64,000 bases of DNA from Crambe crambe (taxonomy: Eukaryota; Porifera; Demospongiae; Poecilosclerida; Crambeidae): the NCBI GenBank assembly GCA_963924555.1, contig OZ004595.1, positions 5,822,599 through 5,886,598 of the forward strand, given 5' to 3'. Below are positions 13,255-23,597 of this stretch, piece by piece. Below the pieces are notes generated by a model, which searched no databases, was not told where the DNA came from, and was given only the letters and a program-made list of their open reading frames with translations. Numbering within the stretch: position 1 is the stretch's first letter; each line of letters begins with the position of its first letter. A program made the translations under genes and the position numbers.

Positions 13255-13630
13255 GTGGCTATCTGCTAATAAGGGTGTGGCTATCTGCTAATAAGGGTGT
13301 GGCTATCTGCTAATAAGGGTGTGTATTAATAGTTGGAGAAATCCACATGACCTAGCATTAATATCTGTGGTGACAACAAATATCACAAAAACAGGTGCAC
13401 ACACCCCTTATTATTGGATAGCCACACCCCTAAGTGCAATAGCCGGGGCCACACCTGTCTCTGTGGTGACAATAAAACAAAAGATGCACACGCCCCCTTA
13501 TTACCAGGTAGCCACACCCGTCTCCATCATGCGATAGTGGTGACAACAAAACAGATGCACACGCCCCCTTATTAGCAGGTAGCCACACCCGTCTCTAATG
13601 GTGACAACAAAATAAAGATGCAACATCCCT
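13255..13630. repeat. GTGTGGCTATCTGCTAATAAGG-type repeats, both orientations
   Basis: Three head-to-tail 22-base copies lie at about 13255-13323 on the plus strand. The reverse complement forms (CCCCTTATTAGCAG followed by GTAGCCACACC) recur irregularly to about 13640 and again near 13820-13850. Confidence 0.8.
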
Positions 13631-13719
13631 CTGTTAGCAGATAGCCATCAATTGGTAGAGGCATGCACAAACAGACGCTCACTATATTGGACAACCACAC
13701 TCCTTAACAAAAAGAGCCT

Positions 13720-15291
13720 ATCAAAGGTATGCATGCACTAACAGACTACACCCCTTTAATGAAGAGCCACACCTGTCTATCTCGTGGTGACATGTCCAAA
13801 ACAGGGCAAGAGATGCACACCCCCCTTATTATATTAGCAGATAGCCACACCTGTCTATCTCATGGTGATGACATGGAACAGAGCACACACCCCCTATTAG
13901 TGAATGCCTGCAAAGGTGACTGGATGTCATCAGATAAGGAGCAGATTGGGGCATTCTGGTCAGAGTCTGTGGCAGAGAAATACCAACATCGGGAAGAGAG
14001 CTTGGTGAGTGGTCCATTTATAGATGGCATGCTAATTCAAACATGGTTTTGTGATAGGTTTGTGTTAGGGAGGGACCAGGAGAGATGAGGTGTCTCCTCA
14101 GCACAAAGGACTGGTGTCAGCATTAACCATGCATGCGTTTAATCATCTTGATATAATAACAATAATGGCGTGTATTGTTATTAATAAAACAGTATTTAAC
14201 ACATGATCACTTCATTACATACATACATACATAGTCATAGAGATAAAGATGGTGGATAGATGGCTCCATACCATCCCATATACCTGCCACCCAAACACTG
14301 ACCCATCCCATCATTCTATAAACCACTCTATCATGCTCTCCCAGCAACTGCAATAATATTGCAGGGTTCAACCCATAATCTAGCAAGAGCATGCTTCCAA
14401 AATCTCAGGGTATTAATTAATTAATTAATTAATTAATTAATTAATGACAGGGTTCAACTCACAAGATTAACTATGAGTGTATTATTTACAATGTGGAACA
14501 CTTTATTTTTCTCCACCATTGCAGCTGTGTGTGTGTGCAGGCATTGTTTACAACAATGAATTAATTGTAGAGTAAATACAATTTGGATCGGCATGAGAGA
14601 AAGCTATCAGTTGTGAGGTCTCACTAGAGTGAGTAGTGAAGTCCTATCCTCAGGGCGAGTAGGTTAGCCCTACACTTATTAAAGACCATGTGTACAGCAT
14701 GTCCACATGTGCCACTGAATCACAACTCTATTAATCAAAACAAGCAGGGTCATAATGCTTCAGGACAGTTGTACGGTACCAGGTAAAATAAGCAAGCTTG
14801 AAGCCTTCTTAGAGACAGCAGAAGATTTAGAGTGTTTAGGTGTGATGATAGGTATTAACTTATAGTGAAAGGTTTTGAGGGTCTTCATTTCAACAAGTCA
14901 GACATTATTTTTGTTTGGTACTGTGTGTGTGTGTGTGTGTGTGCATTTTTAGAAGAAAAAAACCACTGGGAAAAGTGTTTCTGATGTGAGCCAGACAGAT
15001 AAGCAGTAGGAGTGCTAATATGTACATGCAATGGATCCAGTGAACCACAGTCATGCATGTACTATTACATGTGAAAAAAAAAAAGATTATAATGTTAGTG
15101 ATCTAATCTGATGACACTTGTCTGGAGTGTCAGACAGCTGAGGGAGTTTGGCACAGTGTAAATCTTCACAACTAAGTTTGCATGTAGCAATTAGGAATAT
15201 CCATACATGGAAGGAAGTGGTGGGATGAAAAAAGAATGCTATCAAACTTTTAACAATGGAAAAAACAAATTGATACATATACGAGAGAGAG

Positions 15292-15380
<89 letters not shown>

Positions 15381-16985
15381 ATAACTACATAATATTTACT
15401 GATCAACTTCAAAGAGAGAGCAAATTAGCTGGAGATTCATGCAGGCTGAGAGAGACACACACACAGAGAGATGAAATGCAATTTTGAGTGCAACAGGAAA
15501 AATAAATTAATGCACCAACGCTTGCAAAGAATTTATTTTCAAGCCTCTCGGGTGAACAATTAATGGAGTTTGTCCATGAAGAAAAAAAGAGTGCTTAAAG
15601 CTCTTCCGTAAAAGAATATCAAAAACAAGTGCAGGTTGGTCAATTTCAAATCATTTAGATGTCATACTCGAGTAGATTATGCCAAGAAATATTAATACAT
15701 AAATAAACACTTGCTTTTATTTTAAAATTTCAAGCATACTTCATGGGAGCAATGTTGATACTTTGGCGCCATGCATGCGGTATTCGATCTTGGGTGTGGC
15801 TATTATTGAAGAGTTTGTTATTCTTCAAGTTGCCGGATACACAGAGACAAAAAGGATCGCTCTCACACAGTCAGTGAGAAAAGCACGAAAGTGCGTCTGC
15901 CACAAGGAGGGGGCCCCTCATCCAACTCAGGGAGGTCCACTCAAATATTGACACATAGTAATGCAAGAACCATGCAAAGCTTTGTCTATCCACAGAAATT
16001 TGATTAACCAAGATATGAACTTTATACCTTTATGGGGGAAGTTATTGACTTGGGAGCACCATCAATGATGATACAGGATGAGGATTATTATTTACATTAC
16101 TAAAGTCTAAATATCTCACTTTATGCCTTGGGGGCTGGGCTGTTTGAGTTAACGCCTTGGGGGCTCCCTCCCAAACTAATACTAATAGATTGTAGTATTG
16201 TATCCAAGTCTAAATACACACTTGGAATTTGATTTAGGCAACAGTTGCTTTGCATTTGTTCTAATGCCACTCCTCCATTCTGCAGTTATTTGTAGCAGAA
16301 AATGATGCCTGTCTGCCTGCTTTGATTGATCAGGCAATTCAACTTGAATACATAATAAAGGAATTGCACAACTTTCAGCCAATAAGTCACACATGATTCT
16401 GGCATGTGGAAGCCAAATTAGCTGAAATCAAAGAGCTATTCCAATTCTATGGCAATATACCAGTCAGTAAATTACTAGTCAGTAAATTAGAATAATTAGT
16501 CAGTAAATTAGAATCACTAATCAGTAAATTAAATGGAAAATGGGCACGGTGAAGACACTATAGAATATCAAACCTGGTCTCACTATTAATTTTGTACTGT
16601 GTAGCTAAGCATTGTAGTGGTAAGATTTTCATGCAGTTCTCACTTCAATTTTTGTAAAATCTACTTCCACTGTACCCATTGGGTAAGGATCATCAAGAAT
16701 ACAATTGCACCTTGATTGAGATGCTTTACATAATATAATCCCACTCATTCTGCTAGGTACTTCTAGTAAACAGTGAGTCCATAGATTCAAGTGGAGGGCA
16801 CACTGAACTCAAGTGGAGGGCACACTGAACTCAAGTGGAGTGCACACTGAACTTAGGAGAATGGATGTGTGTACGCCAACTAAGTAGTCCCATGGGAGCA
16901 TGTATGTATATAACTTTTCCCTTTGCATTTCAACTGTGTGGGGAAAACATAAAAACATTCTTCCCCTTCTAGTTTCAGTGCTGAG
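13720..16985. other. intergenic with microsatellites; one possible isolated exon
   Basis: Microsatellites: CATA near 14217-14230, TTAA/TAAT at 14413-14443, GT at 14923-14942, and a long GA tract at about 15284-15378. Short tandem repeats lie at 16465-16530 (AGTCAGTAAATTAGAAT-like) and 16785-16850 (22-base ACTCAAGTGGAGGGCACACT units). A splice-bounded open segment at 13916-14004 may be an exon, but no partner exons were found. Confidence 0.45.
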
Positions 16986-17210
16986 TTATGCACTCTGCAA
17001 TGGACTCTTATTATCGTACCACTCGGCAATGAGGGCTACTTGAAGCAAATGCTTATTAACATGGAAATTCTGAGGGTATGCCACATGAGGGAATTTGACT
17101 TACTGAATGTAAGAGCAGCTGCTATGGCCAACACTAAGGTGATGTAGTACACCTCTGCTGCCGAAATGGACTGTTAAAAGAAAAGAAAAGATGATAATGT
17201 AGAGTGCAGA

Positions 17211-17273
<63 letters not shown>

Positions 17274-18674
17274 CCTTACACAGACATAGGCCTTGAAAGT
17301 GTAATGAATGAAAATGAGTTCATAGATGCCGTCAGCCACACCAAAGATGTGGAAGAGATATTTGATGCCCTTGGGCACTTCGTCATGGACACAAAAAACA
17401 GTAACAAAACCTGAAGAAGATTAGAGGCCATAAGCAACAGCTAAAAAAATACACATACATGCATTATGGTAAGTGGTGTCCTATGGAAGTGAACTAGTGA
17501 ATGACTACAGGATTTTGACTCTCTATACAACAATTCCATCCCAACTCCAATGATAAAGCCATTGTTATCGTGAGGCTTTTGAGAGAGTAATCAGTTAGTA
17601 AACAGTAGTGGGAACCCGCCATTGGAGCACTGGTCTGCTTTGTGTAAAGACTCGAAACACTTCCTGGATCTCCTGGCAGGCTCACAGCAACTAATTTGAT
17701 TAAATTAGAAGCCTAAAAGGGATAAACTTACGAAAGGTTTGACCTGGAGCTCAATTGTGGGGAGACAGGAATTAGTGCTTACAATGGAGGGCCCTAAAGA
17801 TTACTTTCATATTAACAGCTGGCTCTGATAAGTAGTCTGGTGCAGCCAGCCCCAGGCACTTCCGGAACTCCAGCGTAAGGGTCTGGTAACACACAATACT
17901 TCGACTTGTTCCCGTTTAGCAGAAATCCTGCTAAAACGATGAATATCATTAACTGACGCATTATGACGTTTAATGACACGTGGTAAGCTATAACAACCAT
18001 AATTATTACGGGATCGGGAAGCCATTTTCTTCACACAAGATGTCAATTAAACAAGACGTCATTTTACGACACTAAAACGTAGCTAAAAAATTTAGGCCGG
18101 GAACAAGTCAAAGTATTGTATGTTACCAGACCCTTGCGCTGGAGTTCCGGAAGTGCTTGGGGCTGGCTACGCCAGACTAACTAATGAGTGTGTTTAAAAG
18201 GTTAATGAAGGTTCAGGAACTACTCAAGGTGACAGGGTCTAGTGACCTGTATATGTACCTACCTATCATGAATATGGTGAAGATGATGGAGATGACCATG
18301 AGACTTGTGAAAGGAAAGGGACAATGCATGATGTAATAATCACGGCTACACGAGGAAAATAGGTAAAGGGTCAACACGAAAATAGGTAAGGGGTAAACAT
18401 AAATAAAAGCTATGGTTTTCGGTAAAGGGTTTCACTTTTTGAAAACTCACATATATATAACATAGACTTGTGGTCCTGCAGTTATTATGCTCAGAAAGAT
18501 AAGCAGAGGAGTTCTGTATGAATAGAATAGCCTCATTAAGCGGCATCATGGATCCGGCCTCGTTACTTCCAGTACAGAGAGCTACCCATTCACTTACAAT
18601 ATAAACTTTCGGACATGATACCGACGCATCCTCATCAAGTGATATGCAACGTGGCCCCAGAAATAGTGCCACAT
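16986..18674 (-). CDS. small four-pass membrane protein, family not recognised
   Basis: Six exons join in perfect phase: 18674-18598, 18513-18451, 18345-18263, 17410-17280, 17170-17104 and 17038-16986, giving 157 residues ending in a TAA stop. Every intron has GT-AG ends. The start is the ATG of MWHYFWGH. Four hydrophobic stretches are visible: about residues 26-46 (LTPLLIFLSIITAG), 61-80 (SLMVISIIFTIFMIG), 90-112 (IFGVADGIYELIFIHY) and 125-145 (YYITLVLAIAAALTF). A charged HDEVPKGIKY loop precedes the third, and the tail is short and polar (EWYDNKSPLQSA). No signal peptide or catalytic motif is evident. It is divergent from NECAP with 146 bases between start codons, so the two probably share a promoter. 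I do not recognise the family; the topology suggests an integral membrane protein of the ER/Golgi or plasma membrane. The intron between exons 3 and 4 hosts a hairpin transposon. Confidence 0.72.
17215..17269. repeat. (CT)n microsatellite
   Basis: About 27 CT units inside the intron between exons 4 and 5 of the four-pass membrane protein gene. Read on the gene's own minus strand it is a GA tract. Confidence 0.95.
17835..18177. mobile_element. hairpin MITE with about 80-bp terminal inverted repeats
   Basis: The left end GTCTGGTGCAGCCAGCCC and the right end, read in reverse complement as GTCTGGCGTAGCCAGCCC, extend into about 80 bases of matching inverted repeat. TA lies directly outside both ends (17833-17834 and 18178-18179), as expected for a Tc1/mariner-type target duplication. 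It has no transposase, so it would be non-autonomous. It lies in an intron; a 62-codon minus frame inside it is a shadow. A shorter relative (GGCTACGCGAGACTAATTAA) is seen near 43860. Confidence 0.8.
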
Positions 18675-18820
18675 TTTGAAATATGGTACTAACAGCCGTC
18701 GCTAAAGGTCTCCTTCTAGCACTTCATTCGACTTTCCACCTAAGGCAAAGTGCAAAAATCAAATTTGACCTTTGCACCAGCCTCCACTTGTATGCTGAGT
18801 CAGCAAACTTGCAAATAAAG
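18675..18820. promoter_or_regulatory. shared upstream region of a divergent gene pair
   Basis: Only 146 bases separate the two start codons, so this interval must carry both 5' untranslated regions and at least part of both promoters. No TATA box is obvious. Function is inferred from geometry only. Confidence 0.5.
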
Positions 18821-20214
18821 ATGGCGGCGGACTATGAAAGGATTTTGATGGTGAAACCTCAGGTATTCATATACCAGATCCCTCCCCGAGTGTCCAACAG
18901 AGCTGTAAGGTGAGAGGAAGAATTTAGTGACTATGTAACAGCGGTTGGAAAGCCTGTGCATGATGCAGGGCAGCAGAATGGGACCTCCCAAATCCAAGCT
19001 GGAAGGGCCGTCTCAAGATAGTGACACAAGGCTTGAAGTGCACTGTGAAACTGGAAGATAAGATTAGCGGTGAATTAGCAGGATTCTAATTTAAAGTGGG
19101 CATTATAAAAAATTCGGATGAAAAAGATTCGTTCTTATCACCCCTTCAACCCCCAGGGCAAAGAGATTTGGTAATTACTGTGTAACTCATATCTTTCAGG
19201 TGAACTCTTTGCTATGTGTCCCGTTGATGTCCACCCTGGAGTAGCTGTGGAACCAGTATCTGACTCCAGCAGATATTTCATTCTCAGACTGCTGGATCCC
19301 TCAGGTGATTCTGAAATTCCATACCACATATTAGAACTCTAAGCACAACTATAGTATACCACTGGAATACTGACCTTAGTATACTATTAGTGTACTGACT
19401 GACCCTTCATTACTTGAACACTGACTGACCCTCATTTAGTACACTACTGGAATATGGACTGACCCTTTGCTAGTATAACAGACTACATGTATCTCCATGA
19501 TAGAGTTATTATGGCATGCTGAAAGTGCAGAAAGTATGGATTGTTGTTTATCCTGTAGGACGTCATGCATTCGTAGGACTGGGATTTGAAGACCGAGGAG
19601 ATGCATTTGACTTCAATGTTGCCCTGCAAGACCATTTCAAGTGAGTGTCAGTATATACACTATCTCAAAGTCTCAAGAGTTGTTTGCCTCTTGCCTCAGG
19701 CAGGTGAAGCAAAGTGAGAAGATTGCCAAGGAAGAAGCTGAACCAATGGAACATAAGGACTACAGTTTGAAAGAAGGGGAGAAGATCAAGATACACCTTA
19801 ATGTGAGACTATTAAACTACATACCCAGCCTCTGTGATTAGGTTCATATTTTCACACAGAAAAAGACACCAGAAGGCAGCACAGGACAGGCAGGACATAT
19901 AGGTTAGTTTACTAGAGGAATACTAGAGGATTTACCATAGTATACTAAACAGTGGGTTTCCTTAGTATGTTGGCTGGTATACTGGATTCTTTGCCAAACT
20001 ACCTATAGGCATGACGTCAAAAGGAACCCTCCTCCCACCCCCCACATCTGGAGTAATTCGCCCCCTGAACCCCCCTCCTAATAAGCAGCAGGCAGCAGGA
20101 GCAACAGCAAGCAAGGATGATTGGGGTGACTTTGCTAGTTTCGGGGACAAATCTAACAGTGACAGTGGTGGCAGTGGTGGTGCAGGTGAAGGAGGGAACT
20201 GGGTCCAGTTTTAA
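18821..20214 (+). CDS. NECAP: NECAP endocytosis-associated protein
   Basis: Seven exons (18821-18909, 18969-19069, 19200-19304, 19559-19640, 19700-19802, 19860-19902, 20009-20214) join in frame to 242 residues. NECAP proteins bind the ears of AP-1/AP-2 adaptors and act in clathrin coat assembly. The N-terminal PH-like (PHear) fold is visible: the opening [12 protein letters not shown], the core [28 protein letters not shown], and [20 protein letters not shown]. The C-terminal third is low in complexity and carries DDWGDFASF, then the terminal WVQF motif known to bind the AP-2 alpha-ear. Human NECAP1 has 275 residues; the shortfall is in the linker. The start is the ATG of [13 protein letters not shown], which matches the family's N-terminus. 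Upstream in-frame ATGs exist but would add unrelated residues. It is divergent from the membrane protein gene. Confidence 0.96.
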
Positions 20215-20394
20215 GACAGGGATGACATTTCAGTGCATGCAATTTAATTTTTATAACGTAAGTCAGTGATTAATTTTCTTTTATATCATGCAAAATTTTG
20301 TTTCTTCGACCATCTTGCAATGCTATTGATCATGTTATGTTATCACTGTTTAATGTCTTCATGTACTCGTGTAGCCAGCTATTATGAGCCACTG

Positions 20395-20575
20395 CCATAC
20401 AGTGAATAATTGACACACTTGGGACCCAGCCTTTTGTCCTTCATAGGTTGTTGTCTAAGAGTGTAAAGGACTGTCCTTTGTGAAGAGGTTATCCTCTTTT
20501 GGAGGTTATAATAATTATAGAGAGGTACTTTTAGATTGTCCTTTGTTGAGAAGTTGTCCTCTTTCAGAGTGGGCA
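20395..20575. mobile_element. copy of the GGACAACCTCT MITE family (minus orientation)
   Basis: In reverse complement it reads AGAGGACAACTTCTCAACAA, then CTTTTGGAGG-type segments, then the GGGTCCCAAGTGTGTC end. It shares this core with copies at 27733, 29888, 38671, 43578 and 51647. The left edge starts at TACAGTGAATAATTG. It lies downstream of both neighbouring gene ends. Confidence 0.7.
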
Positions 20576-20761
20576 TTTCTTTTCAAACCTGCATGATCAA
20601 TTGAGATTATGGGTTTAAAGGAAAATCTGTTTGTGAGAAGAGACAGTCCTTTATCAGGCTAAATGAAGGGAGAGAGAGACCAGTGATGTAATCATACCAT
20701 CATGATTCATGACACACACAATAATATGATTTTAGTGCAATTAAGTCTTGGTCTAGTCGGT

Positions 20762-22785
20762 TCAAGTGCTCATTGCACCGATAAGGTAGTAGATCATCAC
20801 CATCACTATAAAAATGAGTGCAAATATGATCAGAAGCGTGTACGCATTCACTGAGTGCTTATGATCCAGCCCCAGCTCGTGCAGGTGCATCTCGGCCACA
20901 TGCAGGCCTGGATTCTTTTCCAAACTCTTCTTGAAGTACAGTGCTGCTTCTTCATACTTCTCCAAGGCTTTGTACACTTCTCCCAGCGTGAAGTATTGCA
21001 GCCAAGCGTGGCTATCGGATGATTTCATGTGAAGAGATCGTTTGGCCAGAAACACTGCATCGTCATAGAACTTGAGATTGAAGAGAACTCTTGCTAGGTT
21101 CAAGAGCAAGTCTGGATGATCCGAGGAAATGAAAAGAGCTTTGCGGAAACACTCTATGGCCAGTTGTGTGTTGCCTTTAATGCGCCAAAAGTTTCCAATC
21201 TGGTTCAGAACTGTCAGTGATTTGGGATTCTAGCAAGGAAACAAGAAGTATACCATTACAACAATATACCAGCTGCATACAGATACTCTGTCTCAATGCT
21301 CTGTATTCTTTCATCTCAATGTTCTGTATTCTTTCATTAATTCTTGTCTCAATGGCCTACAACTTGGGATTCTATGGGGAGACTCTCCACTTGTTAGTAA
21401 ATTCTTAAAATACCAAGCAGACTCTATGAGCTGGTTTTTGAAATTTGAAATTTGGATAAGAACTGAGAGAAAGTTATAGGTAGGGGGAGACTAATACTAC
21501 CATAAAGCATGAAATGTCATAGGGCAATTTAAAAAAAGTGATTTCTTAAAAAATGAAGTGTGAACCAAGATGATAAAAATCCACGATTTCATGGAACTTC
21601 TCACTTACCTCTTGGTAAGCCTTCTTTAAGCCCATCTCTACATCAAACAAGTCCACAGTGTTGTCCATCTCAGACTTCTTGAAGATCATAGCCACTTCCG
21701 GCTCAGGGAAAGGTTTGTGGTCTTTCCTCCGTGCTATTCCCTTTAGGAAATCGTACACTGTGTACTCCACTGGGTCTCCACAGGTCAGGGGGGCAGGGTG
21801 TGCATTTGCCATCTCACTGGCGCTCCTGCAGTGGATACAAAACATGCAGGCTATTCTGATTGGTCCTTAGATATCCATCAACTATGATTCATAAGTTAGA
21901 TCCTCAACAGTTATACTCTGTAATACATACCCTGGTGCTTGGGGGCCACAGAGATCATTCCAAGCTAGCTACCATGGTATATATTAATGGACACACTTGG
22001 GACCTAGGCTTTTGTCCTTTGTAGAGAAGTTGCCCTGGTTACTTTATCTATATAGATACAAAGATACTTTCTTTTGGAGTGTCCCACTGTGTATGAGTGA
22101 AGTTTCATGACTGATAGTTCAATCATACATAATACTAATTTTGGGCATTAAAATACATTAATGTACCTGTGAGTGCCAAAAGCATTGGATGGAGTTTGTT
22201 TAATTAACAGATTCAACTATGAACTCACATTGGTCCCGAACCATCAGGGTTGCGAGGCTGTCTTGGTTCACCTCTCTCTCTATCTTGTTCCTGGTGACAC
22301 AACCCATTGCCACTCCCCTCCGATTCTCCTAGCTCCACCCCTTCCCTTTCTCCCCCTCGTCCTCGTCCTCCCTCTCCACCACCATCAGCACTACCAGAGG
22401 AGTAACAAGAACCAGAACTAGTCATGTGCCTCCTAGACACCCCACGTCCACCTGCTCCTCGATTTAGCGACCCTAGAGACAGTCCACCAGAATTTCTAGC
22501 CGAATAACGAACAAGAAGCTCGAGTTCAGGATCAGGAGTTGAAAGATGCTTCAATGGATGAAGGTCAGAGCTGGTTTCACTCTGACTTTTCTCTTCCGAG
22601 TCTAGATTGGATGGGTCGGGGATTATATCGTTATCAGTGAGTTTCCAATGGGTGACTCCAGCTGTTTGTGAAATGGCCAAAAGAAGAAGGAACTGCATGA
22701 ACCATAACACCACACTCGTAGAGTTGAAGTGGAGAACCGGTGCAGAAGGACCTGATGAGCACTCTGGACTCCGTATTCGCGGCAT
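20762..22785 (-). CDS. TTC17-like tetratricopeptide-repeat membrane protein
   Basis: Three exons (22785-22229, 21825-21609, 21229-20762) join in phase to 413 residues. The N-terminus has a hydrophobic stretch ending MQFLLLLAISQTAG followed by VTHWKLTDND, which resembles the start of mature TTC17 (THW-V-TEDG). Then comes a long S/G/E/R-rich low-complexity segment (residues about 75-190), followed by TPR units (SLTVLNQIGNFWRIKGNTQL, DLLLNLARVLFNLKFYDDA, AWLQYFTLGEVYKALEKYEE) most like the C-terminal TPRs of TTC17. A single transmembrane segment (LLIIFALIFIVMVMIYYLIG) closes the protein. Vertebrate TTC17 has over 1,100 residues and is linked to actin and ciliogenesis; here the large middle part is absent and a membrane anchor is present. 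Translation could begin at residue 30 (MQFLLLL), a good signal peptide, or at an upstream in-frame ATG at 22851. Confidence 0.75.
21985..22095. mobile_element. partial MITE copy (GGACAACCTCT family, minus orientation)
   Basis: Contains GGACACACTTGGGACCTAGG and TTTTGTCCTTTGTAGAGAAG, which are reverse complements of the family consensus end. It is truncated and lies in the intron between exons 1 and 2 of the TTC17-like gene. Confidence 0.6.
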
Positions 22786-22893
22786 GGCGAGCCAATGGAG
22801 TCTTATGTCAACACTCACAAATCCTTCTTCGAAAATATGCTGATTAAGCAATATTCGTCGACCTTTTACCTATTAAAATCAACATTTGCAAGA
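22786..22893. promoter_or_regulatory. very short divergent promoter interval
   Basis: The TTC17-like and WDR70 start codons are about 108 bases apart, or 42 if the upstream in-frame ATG at 22851 is used. Both 5' untranslated regions and core promoters must be packed here or overlap the coding exons. No classical box was recognised. Confidence 0.5.
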
Positions 22894-23535
22894 ATGAGTG
22901 AAGAGAGCAGTCTGCAAGAGATAATGGGATTTTCAGGCTTTGGTAAGACTACACTGAAAGTACAAGTCCTAATGTCACACCTTATTCTTCATAAAAGGCC
23001 GAAAATCGGCCAAAAAGTTTGATGTGGAGAAGATGTTTGAAGAAACCAAGAGAACCGCAAAGGCATATTCACAGGATATCACAGGTACAGTGTTACTTTA
23101 TCCCAGTAAGAGTCCTCTAGGTGAAGACATGGTATCTTGCAGAAAAGCAGATGCGAGAGAGATTGGAATCTGGAGGAGAGGGTGAGATTGAGGGTATGAT
23201 TGCAGCAACTGAACATCGTCGTGGAGATGATGGCGACGATGATGATGACGACAATGCAGTTGGTCCACCCCTCCCACCTGGATATAAGGTGGGGCTAGAT
23301 CATACCCATTTAGATAAGGATAGATCATCCATTTATAAATCATCCATTTGTATAAGGTGGGGATCAGGACAGGTAACCTCAAGATATCTAATGTGGCCGA
23401 TTCTTATTTGGATTGTTGTAATCATTAGGAAACACATACTGAAGAGATGGGAAATAGTGACGATGAGAATGAAGGTGATCAGGATTCAGAGGACGATGTA
23501 AGATTATTGACTATTATATTGATATGTCTACAGTA

Positions 23536-23597
<62 letters not shown>

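Noticed and set aside
15207-15392. Frame ending in an RERE run
   Set aside because: It is the translation of a GA microsatellite.
17807-18046. Minus frames that look like a small hydrophobic protein
   Set aside because: They lie wholly within a hairpin MITE in an intron.
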